Positions 1-6,643 of a stretch of DNA of 18,590 bases are shown in pieces. This DNA is from Candidatus Uhrbacteria bacterium (lineage in GTDB: Bacteria > Patescibacteriota > Patescibacteriia > UBA9934 > UBA11717). The DNA is taken from assembly GCA_003509895.1 (NCBI GenBank), contig DOMJ01000025.1, positions 1 to 18,590 of the forward strand. Direction: 5' to 3'. Numbering within the stretch: position 1 is the first letter of the stretch; the number at the start of each line of letters is the position of its first letter. The translations under genes and the position numbers were made by a program. The notes under the pieces were generated by a model. That model searched no databases and was not told where the DNA came from. It worked only from the letters and a program-made list of their open reading frames with translations.

Positions 1-14
1 ATTAAAGCTTTAAT
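1..14. repeat. 14-bp perfect palindrome at window edge
   Basis: The first 14 bases, ATTAAAGCTTTAAT, read the same on both strands. The palindrome may continue to the left of the window, so its full size is unknown. It is AT-rich and lies 4 bp before a much longer palindrome. No function can be assigned. Confidence 0.5.
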
Positions 15-18
15 GAAG

Positions 19-60
19 AAATATTCAAACATGTGCCGATCGGCACATGTTTGAATATTT
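19..60. repeat. 42-bp perfect palindrome (cruciform/hairpin)
   Basis: Every base from 19 to 39 pairs with its partner from 60 back to 40, giving two 21-bp arms with no loop. The centre is GCCGATCGGC and the ends are AT-rich (AAATATTC / GAATATTT). A T-run does not follow directly, so it is not a typical intrinsic terminator. It could be the transcription end of an unseen upstream gene, a dimeric operator, or a cruciform. A perfect loopless palindrome of this length is unusual because such sequences tend to be unstable on replication. Confidence 0.85.
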
Positions 61-94
61 GGAAACGGTGGTAATCCTTAGAATCATCTGTCCC

Positions 95-212
95 CTCGGA
101 GACGAAGGCTTGAATGCGAGATTGCTTCGTCGAGTTTACTTATCTTCAAACACAGTCGTTTTGAGAAGACTCGCGCTGTGGCTCCATCTTTCAAAACACC
201 TATGTTCTCGGG
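95..212. repeat. Intergenic hairpin repeat, copy A
   Basis: This stretch shares three collinear blocks with 5456-5562: an identical 16-mer GAGATTGCTTCGTCGA (118-133), ATCTTCAAACA (142-152) and ATGTTCTCGGG (202-212). The blocks are 24 and 84 bp from the start here and 24 and 80 bp in the other copy. Just before it, 95-116 resembles the tail of the other copy (CTCGG.GACGAAG.CTTGAAT), so this may be a truncated unit followed by a complete one. The inside can fold, with GTTTTGAGAAGA facing TCTTTCAAAAC. No coding potential was seen. The element ends about 60 bp before the promoter of the next gene. Confidence 0.65.
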
Positions 213-272
213 TTACGACAGGATGGATGTGATCCACATACCTCCTATCTCATCCCGATTCGATCCTAAATC

Positions 273-281
273 TGCTATACT
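273..281 (+). promoter_or_regulatory. Extended -10 promoter of the DsbA-like gene
   Basis: TGCTATACT is an extended -10 (TG-N-TATACT). The predicted start of transcription, about 7 nt after it, is only 2-3 nt before the ATG at 291, so the message would be nearly leaderless. No clear -35 box was seen. The same TGCTATA pattern precedes znuA (5678) and tRNA-Arg (15983). Confidence 0.6.
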
Positions 282-290
282 CAAAGAACT

Positions 291-1094
291 ATGCGACTTG
301 ATGGAGGCGTTCCCGTAAACACATCGGAAGACTTGCAGGAAATCTTGCCAGTAATTCCGCAAAAAAAACAAAAAAGCCCTGCCGCGCTTGTGGGCGGTGG
401 TTTGCTTCTCGTGATCTTTCTCATTTTTGTCTGGCGGATTGTTTTTTTCTACGTAGGCATCGTGCGTGGAACAGCAGAGATTCCAACCAGCTTTCTTCAA
501 TCCCTCACGGTAGATGCATCCATTGGCGCTCCTCTTGGCAATACACCCATAGACACGCTGGCCCTTGCCACCCTTGATGATCCAAACTTTGGTGCAAACA
601 ACAATAAAGCTCTTCTCACCATTGTTGAGTTTGCCGACTTTGGCTGCCCCTACTCTCGAGAAGCAAGCTACATGGCACGCGCGCTCGCCAATCACACCAA
701 CCTCGTGCGATACGTGTATCGCGACTTCCCTATTACCAGTCTCCACCCGGGTGCCGATATTGCTGCCGAGGCCGGGGAATGTGCCCAGGAACAGAATCGC
801 TTCTTTGATTACCACGATAAAGTCTATCAAAATCAATCCAACCTTTCACAAGAAGCCCTGGAACGCTATGCACAAGAACTTGGCATGGACAACAACCTCT
901 TTGTAACGTGCTTAGAGAGTCATCGCTACGCCTCAGAGGTGGAGGAAGACCGTCAAGCCGGAATCCGAGCCGGTGTTCGTGGAACCCCTACGTTTTTCTT
1001 AAACGGAGCGCGCATAGAAGGTGCCATTCCCCAGTCAATCTTCACACAGCTCCTCAATCAGTTTATTGCCTCACATACGCAGGCCCCTTTATAG
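291..1094 (+). CDS. Membrane-anchored DsbA-family thioredoxin-like protein with CPYS active site
   Basis: The 267-residue protein has a short cytosolic N-terminus, one membrane helix (about residues 32-57) and an extracytoplasmic DsbA/thioredoxin-like domain (about 95-262). The domain opens with VEFADFGCPYS (C119, S122) and contains the cis-proline motif GTPTFF (231-236) before the last strand. DsbA-family proteins oxidise or isomerise disulfides in exported proteins, normally with CxxC. Here the second cysteine is serine, which suggests an isomerase-, reductase- or chaperone-like role instead of direct oxidation. Two more cysteines (C164, C207) lie in the helical insert and might pair with each other. 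No lipobox or cleavable signal peptide is seen, so the protein is anchored by its helix. The start at 291 is the first ATG and sits just after an extended -10 with no Shine-Dalgarno site. SecG follows 56 bp downstream. Confidence 0.85.
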   Translation: MRLDGGVPVNTSEDLQEILPVIPQKKQKSPAALVGGGLLLVIFLIFVWRIVFFYVGIVRGTAEIPTSFLQSLTVDASIGAPLGNTPIDTLALATLDDPNFGANNNKALLTIVEFADFGCPYSREASYMARALANHTNLVRYVYRDFPITSLHPGADIAAEAGECAQEQNRFFDYHDKVYQNQSNLSQEALERYAQELGMDNNLFVTCLESHRYASEVEEDRQAGIRAGVRGTPTFFLNGARIEGAIPQSIFTQLLNQFIASHTQAPL

Positions 1095-1111
1095 CCCTCA
1101 TAAGCCTTAAA

Positions 1112-1142
1112 TTGACAAAAAACCCAAAATAAGGCAGACTAT
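1112..1142 (+). promoter_or_regulatory. Possible promoter of secG
   Basis: A perfect -35 TTGACA (1112-1117) is followed by a poor -10, either CAGACT (1135-1140, 17-bp spacing) or GACTAT (1137-1142, 19-bp spacing). Transcription from here would start within a few bases of the ATG at 1151. The alternative is readthrough from the upstream gene. Confidence 0.4.
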
Positions 1143-1150
1143 CCCTACGT

Positions 1151-1375
1151 ATGAATATGATTACCGTTTTAAATGTTTTACAAATCGTCCTCGCCGTTCT
1201 TCTGATGCTCTCTGTTCTCTTGCAACAACGCGGAGCAGGGTTGGGCGCCGGTTTTGGAGGAGATAGCACTGTTTTTACCACAAAACGTGGTGCAGAAAAG
1301 GTGCTCTATAATGCAACTATTGTTCTTGGAATTTTGTTCTTCGGGCTATCACTCCTTCGTGTGATCCTTTTCTAA
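1151..1375 (+). CDS. secG: Protein-export membrane protein SecG
   Basis: SecG is the small accessory subunit of the SecYEG channel and assists SecA-driven export. The 74-residue product has the family's form: a first membrane helix (about 4-24), a cytosolic loop with the motif LLQQRGAGLGAGFGG, then a second helix (about 53-73). Length and motif match bacterial SecG. There is no Shine-Dalgarno site before the ATG. The next gene starts 4 bp after the stop, so the two are probably co-transcribed. The neighbouring exported proteins are plausible clients of the channel. Confidence 0.93.
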   Translation: MNMITVLNVLQIVLAVLLMLSVLLQQRGAGLGAGFGGDSTVFTTKRGAEKVLYNATIVLGILFFGLSLLRVILF

Positions 1376-1379
1376 GCAC

Positions 1380-3164
1380 ATGAATCCATTCCGGTCACCA
1401 AAATCGGGTCCGGTTTCTTCTGGTCATTCTGAAAAACAAAAGCAATTCTTTCGCTCCCTCAAGAAAGGATCACGTTTTCCCAGTTTTGCCCAGTTGACCC
1501 ACCTACCAAAGCTCATCAGCAAGCGCGAACGTCCGATCTTTTGGACCGCCGCCGTTGTGGCATTGCTCTCCTTTGTATTTATCTTTGTTTGGGGATACAC
1601 CACGCATCTTGTTATTGTTCCGGCACATGGAGGAACCTATACGGAAGGTCTTATTGGATCGCCACAATTTATCAACCCAATCTACGCATCAGCCAACGAT
1701 GTAGATGCAGATATTTCTCGTCTCGTGTATTCCGGCCTCATGAAGTGGGACCCGCAAGCAGGTCTCATTCCGGATCTTGCGGAATCCTACACCGTGAGTG
1801 ACGATGAACTCGTTTACACACTCTCTTTGCGTAGCGACGCCATGTGGCACGACGGAACCCCTGTAACACCCCGTGACATCATTTTTACCTTTCACACAAT
1901 TCAAAATCCTGATTACGGCAGCCCTTTAAACGGAACGTTCAGAGGGGTCTCCATTGAACAGGTTGACGAGAGAACTGTTTCCTTTACCTTGGACGAATCA
2001 TTTGCTCCGTTCCTGTCTACCCTAGGCGTTGGGATTCTCCCGGCCGATTATTGGGGAGAATTGGATCCGGGAACCATGCGACTTGCCGAGAGAAACCTCG
2101 TCCCTATTGGAAGTGGTCCTTATAAATTTGATACATTGGAAAAAGATACACTCGGCGTAATAAAAAGCTATAAGCTCCAACGCAATACCTCCTACTACGC
2201 AGGCACGCCTTTTATTAACACATTTATCTTTAAATTTTATCCGGACACGGTCTCTGCCATTGAGGCCCTAAACAGCAGGCGTGTAGAGGGCATTGCCTTT
2301 GCTCCAAAAGACCAACTCTCAAAGCTGAACGGACAAATTGTTACACCCAGCCTGCCACAAATCACCGCACTCTTCTTTAACCTCAAAAAAGATATCGTAA
2401 GCGACAAAAACATGCGCGTCGCTCTCGGTTCTGCTATAAATAAAGATATTCTTGTACAAGAAATTCTTCAAAACCAAGCAGCTGTTACCAACTCGCCTGT
2501 TCTCAGCTCTTACCATAACGATTCCACTGTCTACGGGAATCCAACCCCCTTTGATCAATCCGTCGCTCGCGCGAACCTGGATACTGCAGGTTGGACCGTA
2601 AAAGAAGGAGACACCATCCGCACAAATAAGAGTGATGAAAGTCTGATTCTCACCATCACAACCGTTGATCAACCGGAAACGGTAAGTGTCGCGGAACGCA
2701 TTGCTGCCATGTGGCGCGAAGTGGAAATTGATGCACGTATAGAGATTAAGAGTCCCACGGAGTTTCGGGACGTTACACTCAAAAATCGTGATTATTCTCT
2801 TCTCTTATCCGGAATCCTTATGGGAAGTGACCCGGACCCATATCCATTTTGGCACAGCTCACAAATAACGGCACCGGGGCTTAACCTTTCTCAATTTGCC
2901 AATCGGGATGCGGATGGATACATAGAGACAGCCAGATCAACCACAAACATCGAAGAACGACGTACGGCCTACGCCTCATTTGCCGATCAGATTAACTCAG
3001 TCGTTCCGGCCATTTTCCTCTATCAACCAACCTATACCTACGTGACAGCAAACAAGATTCATGGTATTGAATTGGAAACCATCGTCGTTCCTTCGGATCG
3101 CTTTGGTCGGGTGCAGGCATGGTATATTAAAACCAAAAAGCGTTTGAGTTTTCTTGCGTCTTAG
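1380..3164 (+). CDS. Membrane-anchored ABC transporter substrate-binding protein, family 5 (peptide-binding type)
   Basis: The 594-residue protein matches the SBP_bac_5 family (OppA/DppA-like), which binds oligopeptides or similar solutes outside the cell. After a basic cytosolic tail of about 52 residues comes a single membrane helix (about 53-72) and then the binding domain. Family features seen are GTYTEGLIGSPQFINPIY near the start, SGLMKWDP, ESYTVSDD, the block MWHDGTPVTPRDIIFTF and, later, FPDP-like SDPDPYPFW. No lipobox cysteine is present, so the helix replaces lipid anchoring. No permease or ATPase gene for peptides lies nearby, so it is an orphan component here. The ATG is 4 bp after the secG stop without a Shine-Dalgarno site. 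Substrate is unknown; a role in binding peptides or signals is an inference from the family. Confidence 0.88.
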   Translation: MNPFRSPKSGPVSSGHSEKQKQFFRSLKKGSRFPSFAQLTHLPKLISKRERPIFWTAAVVALLSFVFIFVWGYTTHLVIVPAHGGTYTEGLIGSPQFINPIYASANDVDADISRLVYSGLMKWDPQAGLIPDLAESYTVSDDELVYTLSLRSDAMWHDGTPVTPRDIIFTFHTIQNPDYGSPLNGTFRGVSIEQVDERTVSFTLDESFAPFLSTLGVGILPADYWGELDPGTMRLAERNLVPIGSGPYKFDTLEKDTLGVIKSYKLQRNTSYYAGTPFINTFIFKFYPDTVSAIEALNSRRVEGIAFAPKDQLSKLNGQIVTPSLPQITALFFNLKKDIVSDKNMRVALGSAINKDILVQEILQNQAAVTNSPVLSSYHNDSTVYGNPTPFDQSVARANLDTAGWTVKEGDTIRTNKSDESLILTITTVDQPETVSVAERIAAMWREVEIDARIEIKSPTEFRDVTLKNRDYSLLLSGILMGSDPDPYPFWHSSQITAPGLNLSQFANRDADGYIETARSTTNIEERRTAYASFADQINSVVPAIFLYQPTYTYVTANKIHGIELETIVVPSDRFGRVQAWYIKTKKRLSFLAS

Positions 3165-3172
3165 AGTGTATT
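3144..3172 (+). promoter_or_regulatory. Possible promoter of tRNA-Leu
   Basis: TTGAGT (3144-3149) and TGTATT (3167-3172) are separated by 17 bp, each matching the sigma-70 consensus at four of six positions. The -35 box lies inside the end of the upstream gene. Transcription would begin about 10 nt before the tRNA. Confidence 0.4.
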
Positions 3173-3189
3173 GTTGGCAAACAAAGTAT

Positions 3190-3275
3190 GGGCAAGTGGC
3201 GAAATGGTAGACGCGCTACGTTCAGGGCGTAGTAAACGCAAGTTTATGGGAGTTCGAATCTCCCCTTGCCCACCA
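3190..3275 (+). tRNA. tRNA-Leu (anticodon CAG), CCA encoded
   Basis: The acceptor strands GGGCAAG (3190-3196) and CTTGCCC (3265-3271) pair fully, followed by discriminator A and an encoded CCA. The anticodon stem CTACG/CGTAG closes the loop TTCAGGG, giving anticodon CAG (codon CUG). A long variable arm and the T-loop TTCGAAT are present. Its length of 86 nt fits a class II tRNA such as leucine. Confidence 0.95.
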
Positions 3276-3492
3276 CATCGTCCGCGAACGCGTGGTAGAC
3301 CACGAGGCGAGAAAGGAACAAAGTATACCCGATCATTTGCAAAGAGAAGCGCCTATTTTCAAAAATCAAATACAGGAGTATTCCAGGTTGCTCGAATCCT
3401 TCGAACCACATGGAATGACCCGTGATTTTGTCACGACATTCACTTACTAATTAGCACCGGGCCATCGGCGTGGTGTAGAAACTGTTATAACT
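3276..3492. other. Non-coding spacer between tRNA-Leu and RNase J
   Basis: This spacer of 217 bp holds no convincing gene. The open frame crossing the tRNA and running into it is an artefact. Small hairpins are visible: CGTGG-TAGA-CCACG just after the tRNA (about 3290-3303), which could help end or process the tRNA transcript although no T-run follows, and CGTGA/TCACG at 3421-3435. An extended -10 lies at the right end. Confidence 0.5.
3483..3491 (+). promoter_or_regulatory. Extended -10 sequence overlapping the RNase J start
   Basis: TGTTATAAC fits an extended -10 (TG-N-TATAAC). It ends one base before the ATG at 3493, so transcription from it would begin inside the annotated reading frame. 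Either it is not the promoter used, or translation starts at a later methionine. Confidence 0.35.
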
Positions 3493-5415
3493 ATGATACA
3501 AAAGCGGCAAACGCGCCGCCCGTCTCCTGTTGCTCCAAAAGTCTCAGGAGAGGGACAAGCGCCACAGACTCGACGTTCAGCACCACAAGGTGCAAACCGA
3601 ACTCATCGCGGTAACCGACCCCCAGCTCGACATGGGGGTCAAGGAAATCGACCCATGGCTCGCTCAGGCGGACAACGAGGCGATGCTCCTAAAAAACCCT
3701 TATCCAGCATCAACGAAACATTCGTTGTGCATCCAAAAGACATCAAACCCCCCGCAGAAGGTGTCTTGCGTGTTATGGTGCTGGGCGGATTGGAGGAGGT
3801 TGGTCGAAACTGTACGCTCCTTGAATACGGCAACGATATTATTTTGATCGACCTTGGTCTTCAGTTCCCCGAGGAGGATATGCCGGGAATTGATTACATT
3901 ATCCCAAACATGTCCTACCTACGCGGAAAGGAAAAACGCGTGAAAGGCGTTATTGTAACCCACGGCCATTACGACCATATTGGTGGTATTCCTCATATTG
4001 TGCCCAAAATTGGCAACCCGCCTATTTACGGTCTTCCGATTACAAATGCTATTATCCGCAAACGCCAGGAAGACTTCCAGACCGCACCGTTAAAGATCCA
4101 GGATCTCAAGATGAACGATTCTATTACGCTCGGTAAGTTTAAGGTGTCGCTCTTTCACATTAACCACAACATCCCAGACTCTGCGGGTATTTTAGTTGAG
4201 ACACCAACAACACGTCTCATTCACACGGGAGACTGGAAGTTTGACTTCCACCCGGTCGGAGCACCTCCTGCCGACTTTCAACGTATGGCGCTCATCGGAA
4301 GCAAGGGGGTAGACGTGCTCATGGGAGATTCAACAAATGCAAAATCACCGGGTCACACAATCTCGGAAAAAGTTGTTGGAGAGGAATTAGAACACATTAT
4401 AGAAAAAGCACCGGGCCGCATTGTGGTCGGAACGTTCGCTTCCCTCCTCTCGCGTGTCCGCCAGGTGATAGAAATTGCCGAGCGCACAGGACGCGTGGTG
4501 GCCGTAGACGGATTCTCCATGAAATCAAATGTGGAAATCGCTCGCGAGCTTGGCTACATTAAGTGTAAACCAAGTACCATCATAAAGGTGGATCAGGTCA
4601 ACCGCTACCAGGACAATAAAGTCATTATTATGTGTACGGGAGCACAGGGTGAATCCAACGCTGCTCTCATGCGTATTGCAAACCGCGAGCATCGCTTTGT
4701 GAGTTTGCATGAAGGAGACCTTGTTATCTTCTCTTCTTCCGTTGTTCCGGGAAATGAAGGCTCCGTGCAACGTCTTACGGACACGCTCTACCGTCAAGGC
4801 GCAGACGTCATTAACTACAAAATGATGGATGTACACGCGAGTGGGCATGGTCATCAAGAGGATATTAAGCTCATGATCTCGCTCTTTAAGCCGGCGTACT
4901 ACATTCCTATTGAAGGAAATCATTTTCTACTCAAAGAAAATGCCAAAATCGCCTATTCCCTCGGATGGGAAAAAGACCATGTTTTTGTTGGTGATAACGG
5001 GCAAATTATGGAATTCAAAGGCAACCAAGGCTTTATGCGTAAAGAAAAAGCCCCAACGGATTACGTCTTTGTGGACGGCATTGGAGTGGGCGACGTGAGC
5101 GACGTCGTGTTACGCGATAGAAACGAACTTGCCGCAGACGGTATGCTTGTGATTGTTACACAAGTAGACGGAAAAACAGGTAATCTTGTTGGAACTCCGG
5201 ACGTGATCTCTCGCGGGTTTGTGCATATGAAAGACAATCAGGAACTGATTACCGGTATTAAAAAAGGAGTTGAGCTCGCCTTACAAAAAAAGGCTACCAC
5301 CGGTGGTGCAGATGATGATTATATTCGCGAAAGTATCCGCAATCAAATTGGACAGTTTGTGTTGAAAAAAACAGAACGTCGTCCAATGATTCTCCCGGTT
5401 GTTATTCGTGTCTAG
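3493..5415 (+). CDS. rnj: Ribonuclease J (metallo-beta-lactamase/beta-CASP RNase)
   Basis: RNase J degrades and matures RNA through 5'-exonuclease and endonuclease activity with two zinc ions. The 640-residue protein shows the metallo-beta-lactamase motif THGHYDHIGG (156-165), further ligand motifs HTGDWKFD and GDSTNA, the beta-CASP motif SGHGHQED, and the RNase J C-terminal domain ending ERRPMILPVVIRV. About 80 N-terminal residues form an extra segment rich in R, Q, G and P, likely disordered and RNA-binding, ahead of the conserved core beginning near LRVMVLGGLEEVGRN. The ATG at 3493 has no Shine-Dalgarno site and touches an extended -10. Later in-frame starts are M55 (3655) and M95 (3775); M95 would remove core residues. 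The gene is monocistronic, with a terminator after the stop. Confidence 0.95.
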   Translation: MIQKRQTRRPSPVAPKVSGEGQAPQTRRSAPQGANRTHRGNRPPARHGGQGNRPMARSGGQRGDAPKKPLSSINETFVVHPKDIKPPAEGVLRVMVLGGLEEVGRNCTLLEYGNDIILIDLGLQFPEEDMPGIDYIIPNMSYLRGKEKRVKGVIVTHGHYDHIGGIPHIVPKIGNPPIYGLPITNAIIRKRQEDFQTAPLKIQDLKMNDSITLGKFKVSLFHINHNIPDSAGILVETPTTRLIHTGDWKFDFHPVGAPPADFQRMALIGSKGVDVLMGDSTNAKSPGHTISEKVVGEELEHIIEKAPGRIVVGTFASLLSRVRQVIEIAERTGRVVAVDGFSMKSNVEIARELGYIKCKPSTIIKVDQVNRYQDNKVIIMCTGAQGESNAALMRIANREHRFVSLHEGDLVIFSSSVVPGNEGSVQRLTDTLYRQGADVINYKMMDVHASGHGHQEDIKLMISLFKPAYYIPIEGNHFLLKENAKIAYSLGWEKDHVFVGDNGQIMEFKGNQGFMRKEKAPTDYVFVDGIGVGDVSDVVLRDRNELAADGMLVIVTQVDGKTGNLVGTPDVISRGFVHMKDNQELITGIKKGVELALQKKATTGGADDDYIRESIRNQIGQFVLKKTERRPMILPVVIRV

Positions 5416-5421
5416 GCAAAC

Positions 5422-5452
5422 AACACCTCGCATTTGCGGGGTGTTTTGTTTT
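5422..5452 (+). terminator. Intrinsic terminator of rnj
   Basis: AACACCTCGC (5422-5431) pairs with GCGGGGTGTT (5436-5445) across a 4-nt loop, with one G-U pair, and runs into TTGTTTT. It begins 6 nt after the rnj stop. Confidence 0.9.
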
Positions 5453-5455
5453 AGG

Positions 5456-5562
5456 GAGATTGCTTCGTCGAACATGCTCATCTTCAAACAGGTGTGTTTT
5501 AAGGGTATTCGTAATACTCTTACGATAAAACGCACATGTTCTCGGGGACGAAGTCTTGAATC
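5456..5562. repeat. Intergenic hairpin repeat, copy B
   Basis: The element shares three collinear blocks with 118-212. It also forms a large imperfect hairpin. GATTGCTTCGTC-GAACATG at its left faces CATGTTCTCGGGGACGAAGT at its right. Inside, GTGTGTTTTA faces TAAAACGCAC, and AGGGTATT faces AATACTCT around the centre near 5510. No reading frame is supported. The outer arm differs between copies, but its ends are conserved. It follows the rnj terminator and lies upstream of the znuA promoter. The rest of this 310-bp gap (5563-5677) holds short GATC-rich repeats such as GATCTGATCC at two places and no gene. Confidence 0.65.
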
Positions 5563-5677
5563 CGATCTGATCCGGCTCTGATCGGTATACAACATACAGA
5601 TACTTATACTGCTTTGATCTGATCCTCATACCCACACCGATCCAATCCCCAGATCTCCTTGCTACAAATCCAAACTC

Positions 5678-5686
5678 TGCTATAAT
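5678..5686 (+). promoter_or_regulatory. Extended -10 promoter of the znu operon
   Basis: TGCTATAAT is a near-ideal extended -10 (TG-N-TATAAT). The start of transcription is expected around 5693, giving a leader of about 33 nt before the ATG at 5726. No good -35 was seen, as is usual for extended -10 promoters. Confidence 0.75.
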
Positions 5687-5703
5687 GCAAATGATTCGCA
5701 TTA
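5683..5703. promoter_or_regulatory. Zur/Fur-type operator overlapping the znuA promoter
   Basis: A 21-bp near-perfect palindrome of the form TAATGC-N9-GCATTA has 9 of 10 paired positions around a central G, with AAATGATT in the middle. It overlaps the last four bases of the -10 box and covers the expected transcription start. Fur-family boxes are AT-rich palindromes of this size placed over promoters, and Zur controls znu genes in many bacteria. Repression by a zinc-loaded Zur-like protein is therefore inferred. The regulator gene is not in this window. Confidence 0.65.
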
Positions 5704-5725
5704 ACAGGTACCGCATCCATACTCT

Positions 5726-6643
5726 ATGAGACGCTCACTTCCCCTTATTCTTGTAACATTTCTTCTCCTCTTTCTCATCTTGGCCGGATTTTTATCCGCA
5801 CGAGTAAGTCCTGCGAGTACAAGTACCCTACAGGTCGCGGCAACCATCTTTCCCGTTGCAGACCTTATTGCGCACGTTGGAGGCGATCTTGTAGCTGTGC
5901 ATTCCATTCTAGAGCCGGGCAGCTCTCCTCACACGTTTGACCTCACGCCACAGAAAGCGATTCAACTGACGCATGTGACGGCAATCTTTGGTGTGGGCCA
6001 AGGATTAGACTTGTGGACGGAAGGTGTTTCTCGTCTGTCCGGAGCCCCCATTATTTCACTAGATAAAAACGTACCTCTCCTGTGTGGTCAGGCTCCGCCC
6101 GTGATTCAATCACAAGATGAACACGAAGAAGATTTAACCTTCTGTGATCCGCATTATTGGTTGAGTGTTCCAAACGCAATGTTGATGGTAGATCAGCTCG
6201 TAACGGAATTGTCTCTCTTGGATCCCGTACACGCAGATACCTATAGATCAAACGCCAACACGTATCTCACAGAACTTACGCAACTTAACGAAGACATTCA
6301 CACCATAGCCGACAGTATTACAGACCGTGATATTGTCACGTTTCATGAAAGCTTTACCTACTTTGCCAAGGAGTACGGTCTAACCATCCGGGCGACCGTG
6401 GAACCTTCTCCGGGACGAGAACCTTCTCCGCAACAACTTGTGGATCTCCAAAAAACCATTAACGTGTACAATGTACGTACGCTCTACAAAGAACCGCAAC
6501 TTTCAGACAGCGTATTGCAAGCGTTTACAAAAGACCTGAATATCTCCATTCAAACCCTTGACCCACTCGGAGGTATCCCGGGTCGTGACAGTTATTCACA
6601 GCTCATGCTCTTCAATGCACACACATTCGCACAAACACCTTGA
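5726..6643 (+). CDS. znuA: Zinc ABC transporter substrate-binding protein ZnuA (membrane-anchored)
   Basis: ZnuA captures zinc (or manganese) outside the membrane and hands it to the ZnuB channel. The 305-residue protein has an N-terminal hydrophobic segment (5-25) with no lipobox, so it is probably anchored or cleaved by signal peptidase I. The cluster A-I ligands expected for this family can be seen: H69 (GSSPHTFDLTP), H143 (CDPHYWLSVPN), H207 (VTFHESFTYFAKEYGL) and D279 (TLDPLGG). A short acidic loop, DEHEED, precedes H143 in place of the long histidine-rich loop of enterobacterial ZnuA. The nearby C120 and C140 could form a disulfide. The gene follows a Fur-type operator and overlaps znuC, supporting an operon. 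Zinc over manganese is inferred from context. Confidence 0.93.
   Translation: MRRSLPLILVTFLLLFLILAGFLSARVSPASTSTLQVAATIFPVADLIAHVGGDLVAVHSILEPGSSPHTFDLTPQKAIQLTHVTAIFGVGQGLDLWTEGVSRLSGAPIISLDKNVPLLCGQAPPVIQSQDEHEEDLTFCDPHYWLSVPNAMLMVDQLVTELSLLDPVHADTYRSNANTYLTELTQLNEDIHTIADSITDRDIVTFHESFTYFAKEYGLTIRATVEPSPGREPSPQQLVDLQKTINVYNVRTLYKEPQLSDSVLQAFTKDLNISIQTLDPLGGIPGRDSYSQLMLFNAHTFAQTP

Noticed and set aside
213..836. 207-codon minus-strand frame opposite the DsbA-like gene
   Set aside because: It is antisense to a gene with clear domain motifs and does not resemble a known protein.
3171..3425. 84-codon open frame across tRNA-Leu
   Set aside because: It reads through the tRNA and produces the typical tRNA artefact (SGRSKRKFMGVRISPCPP).
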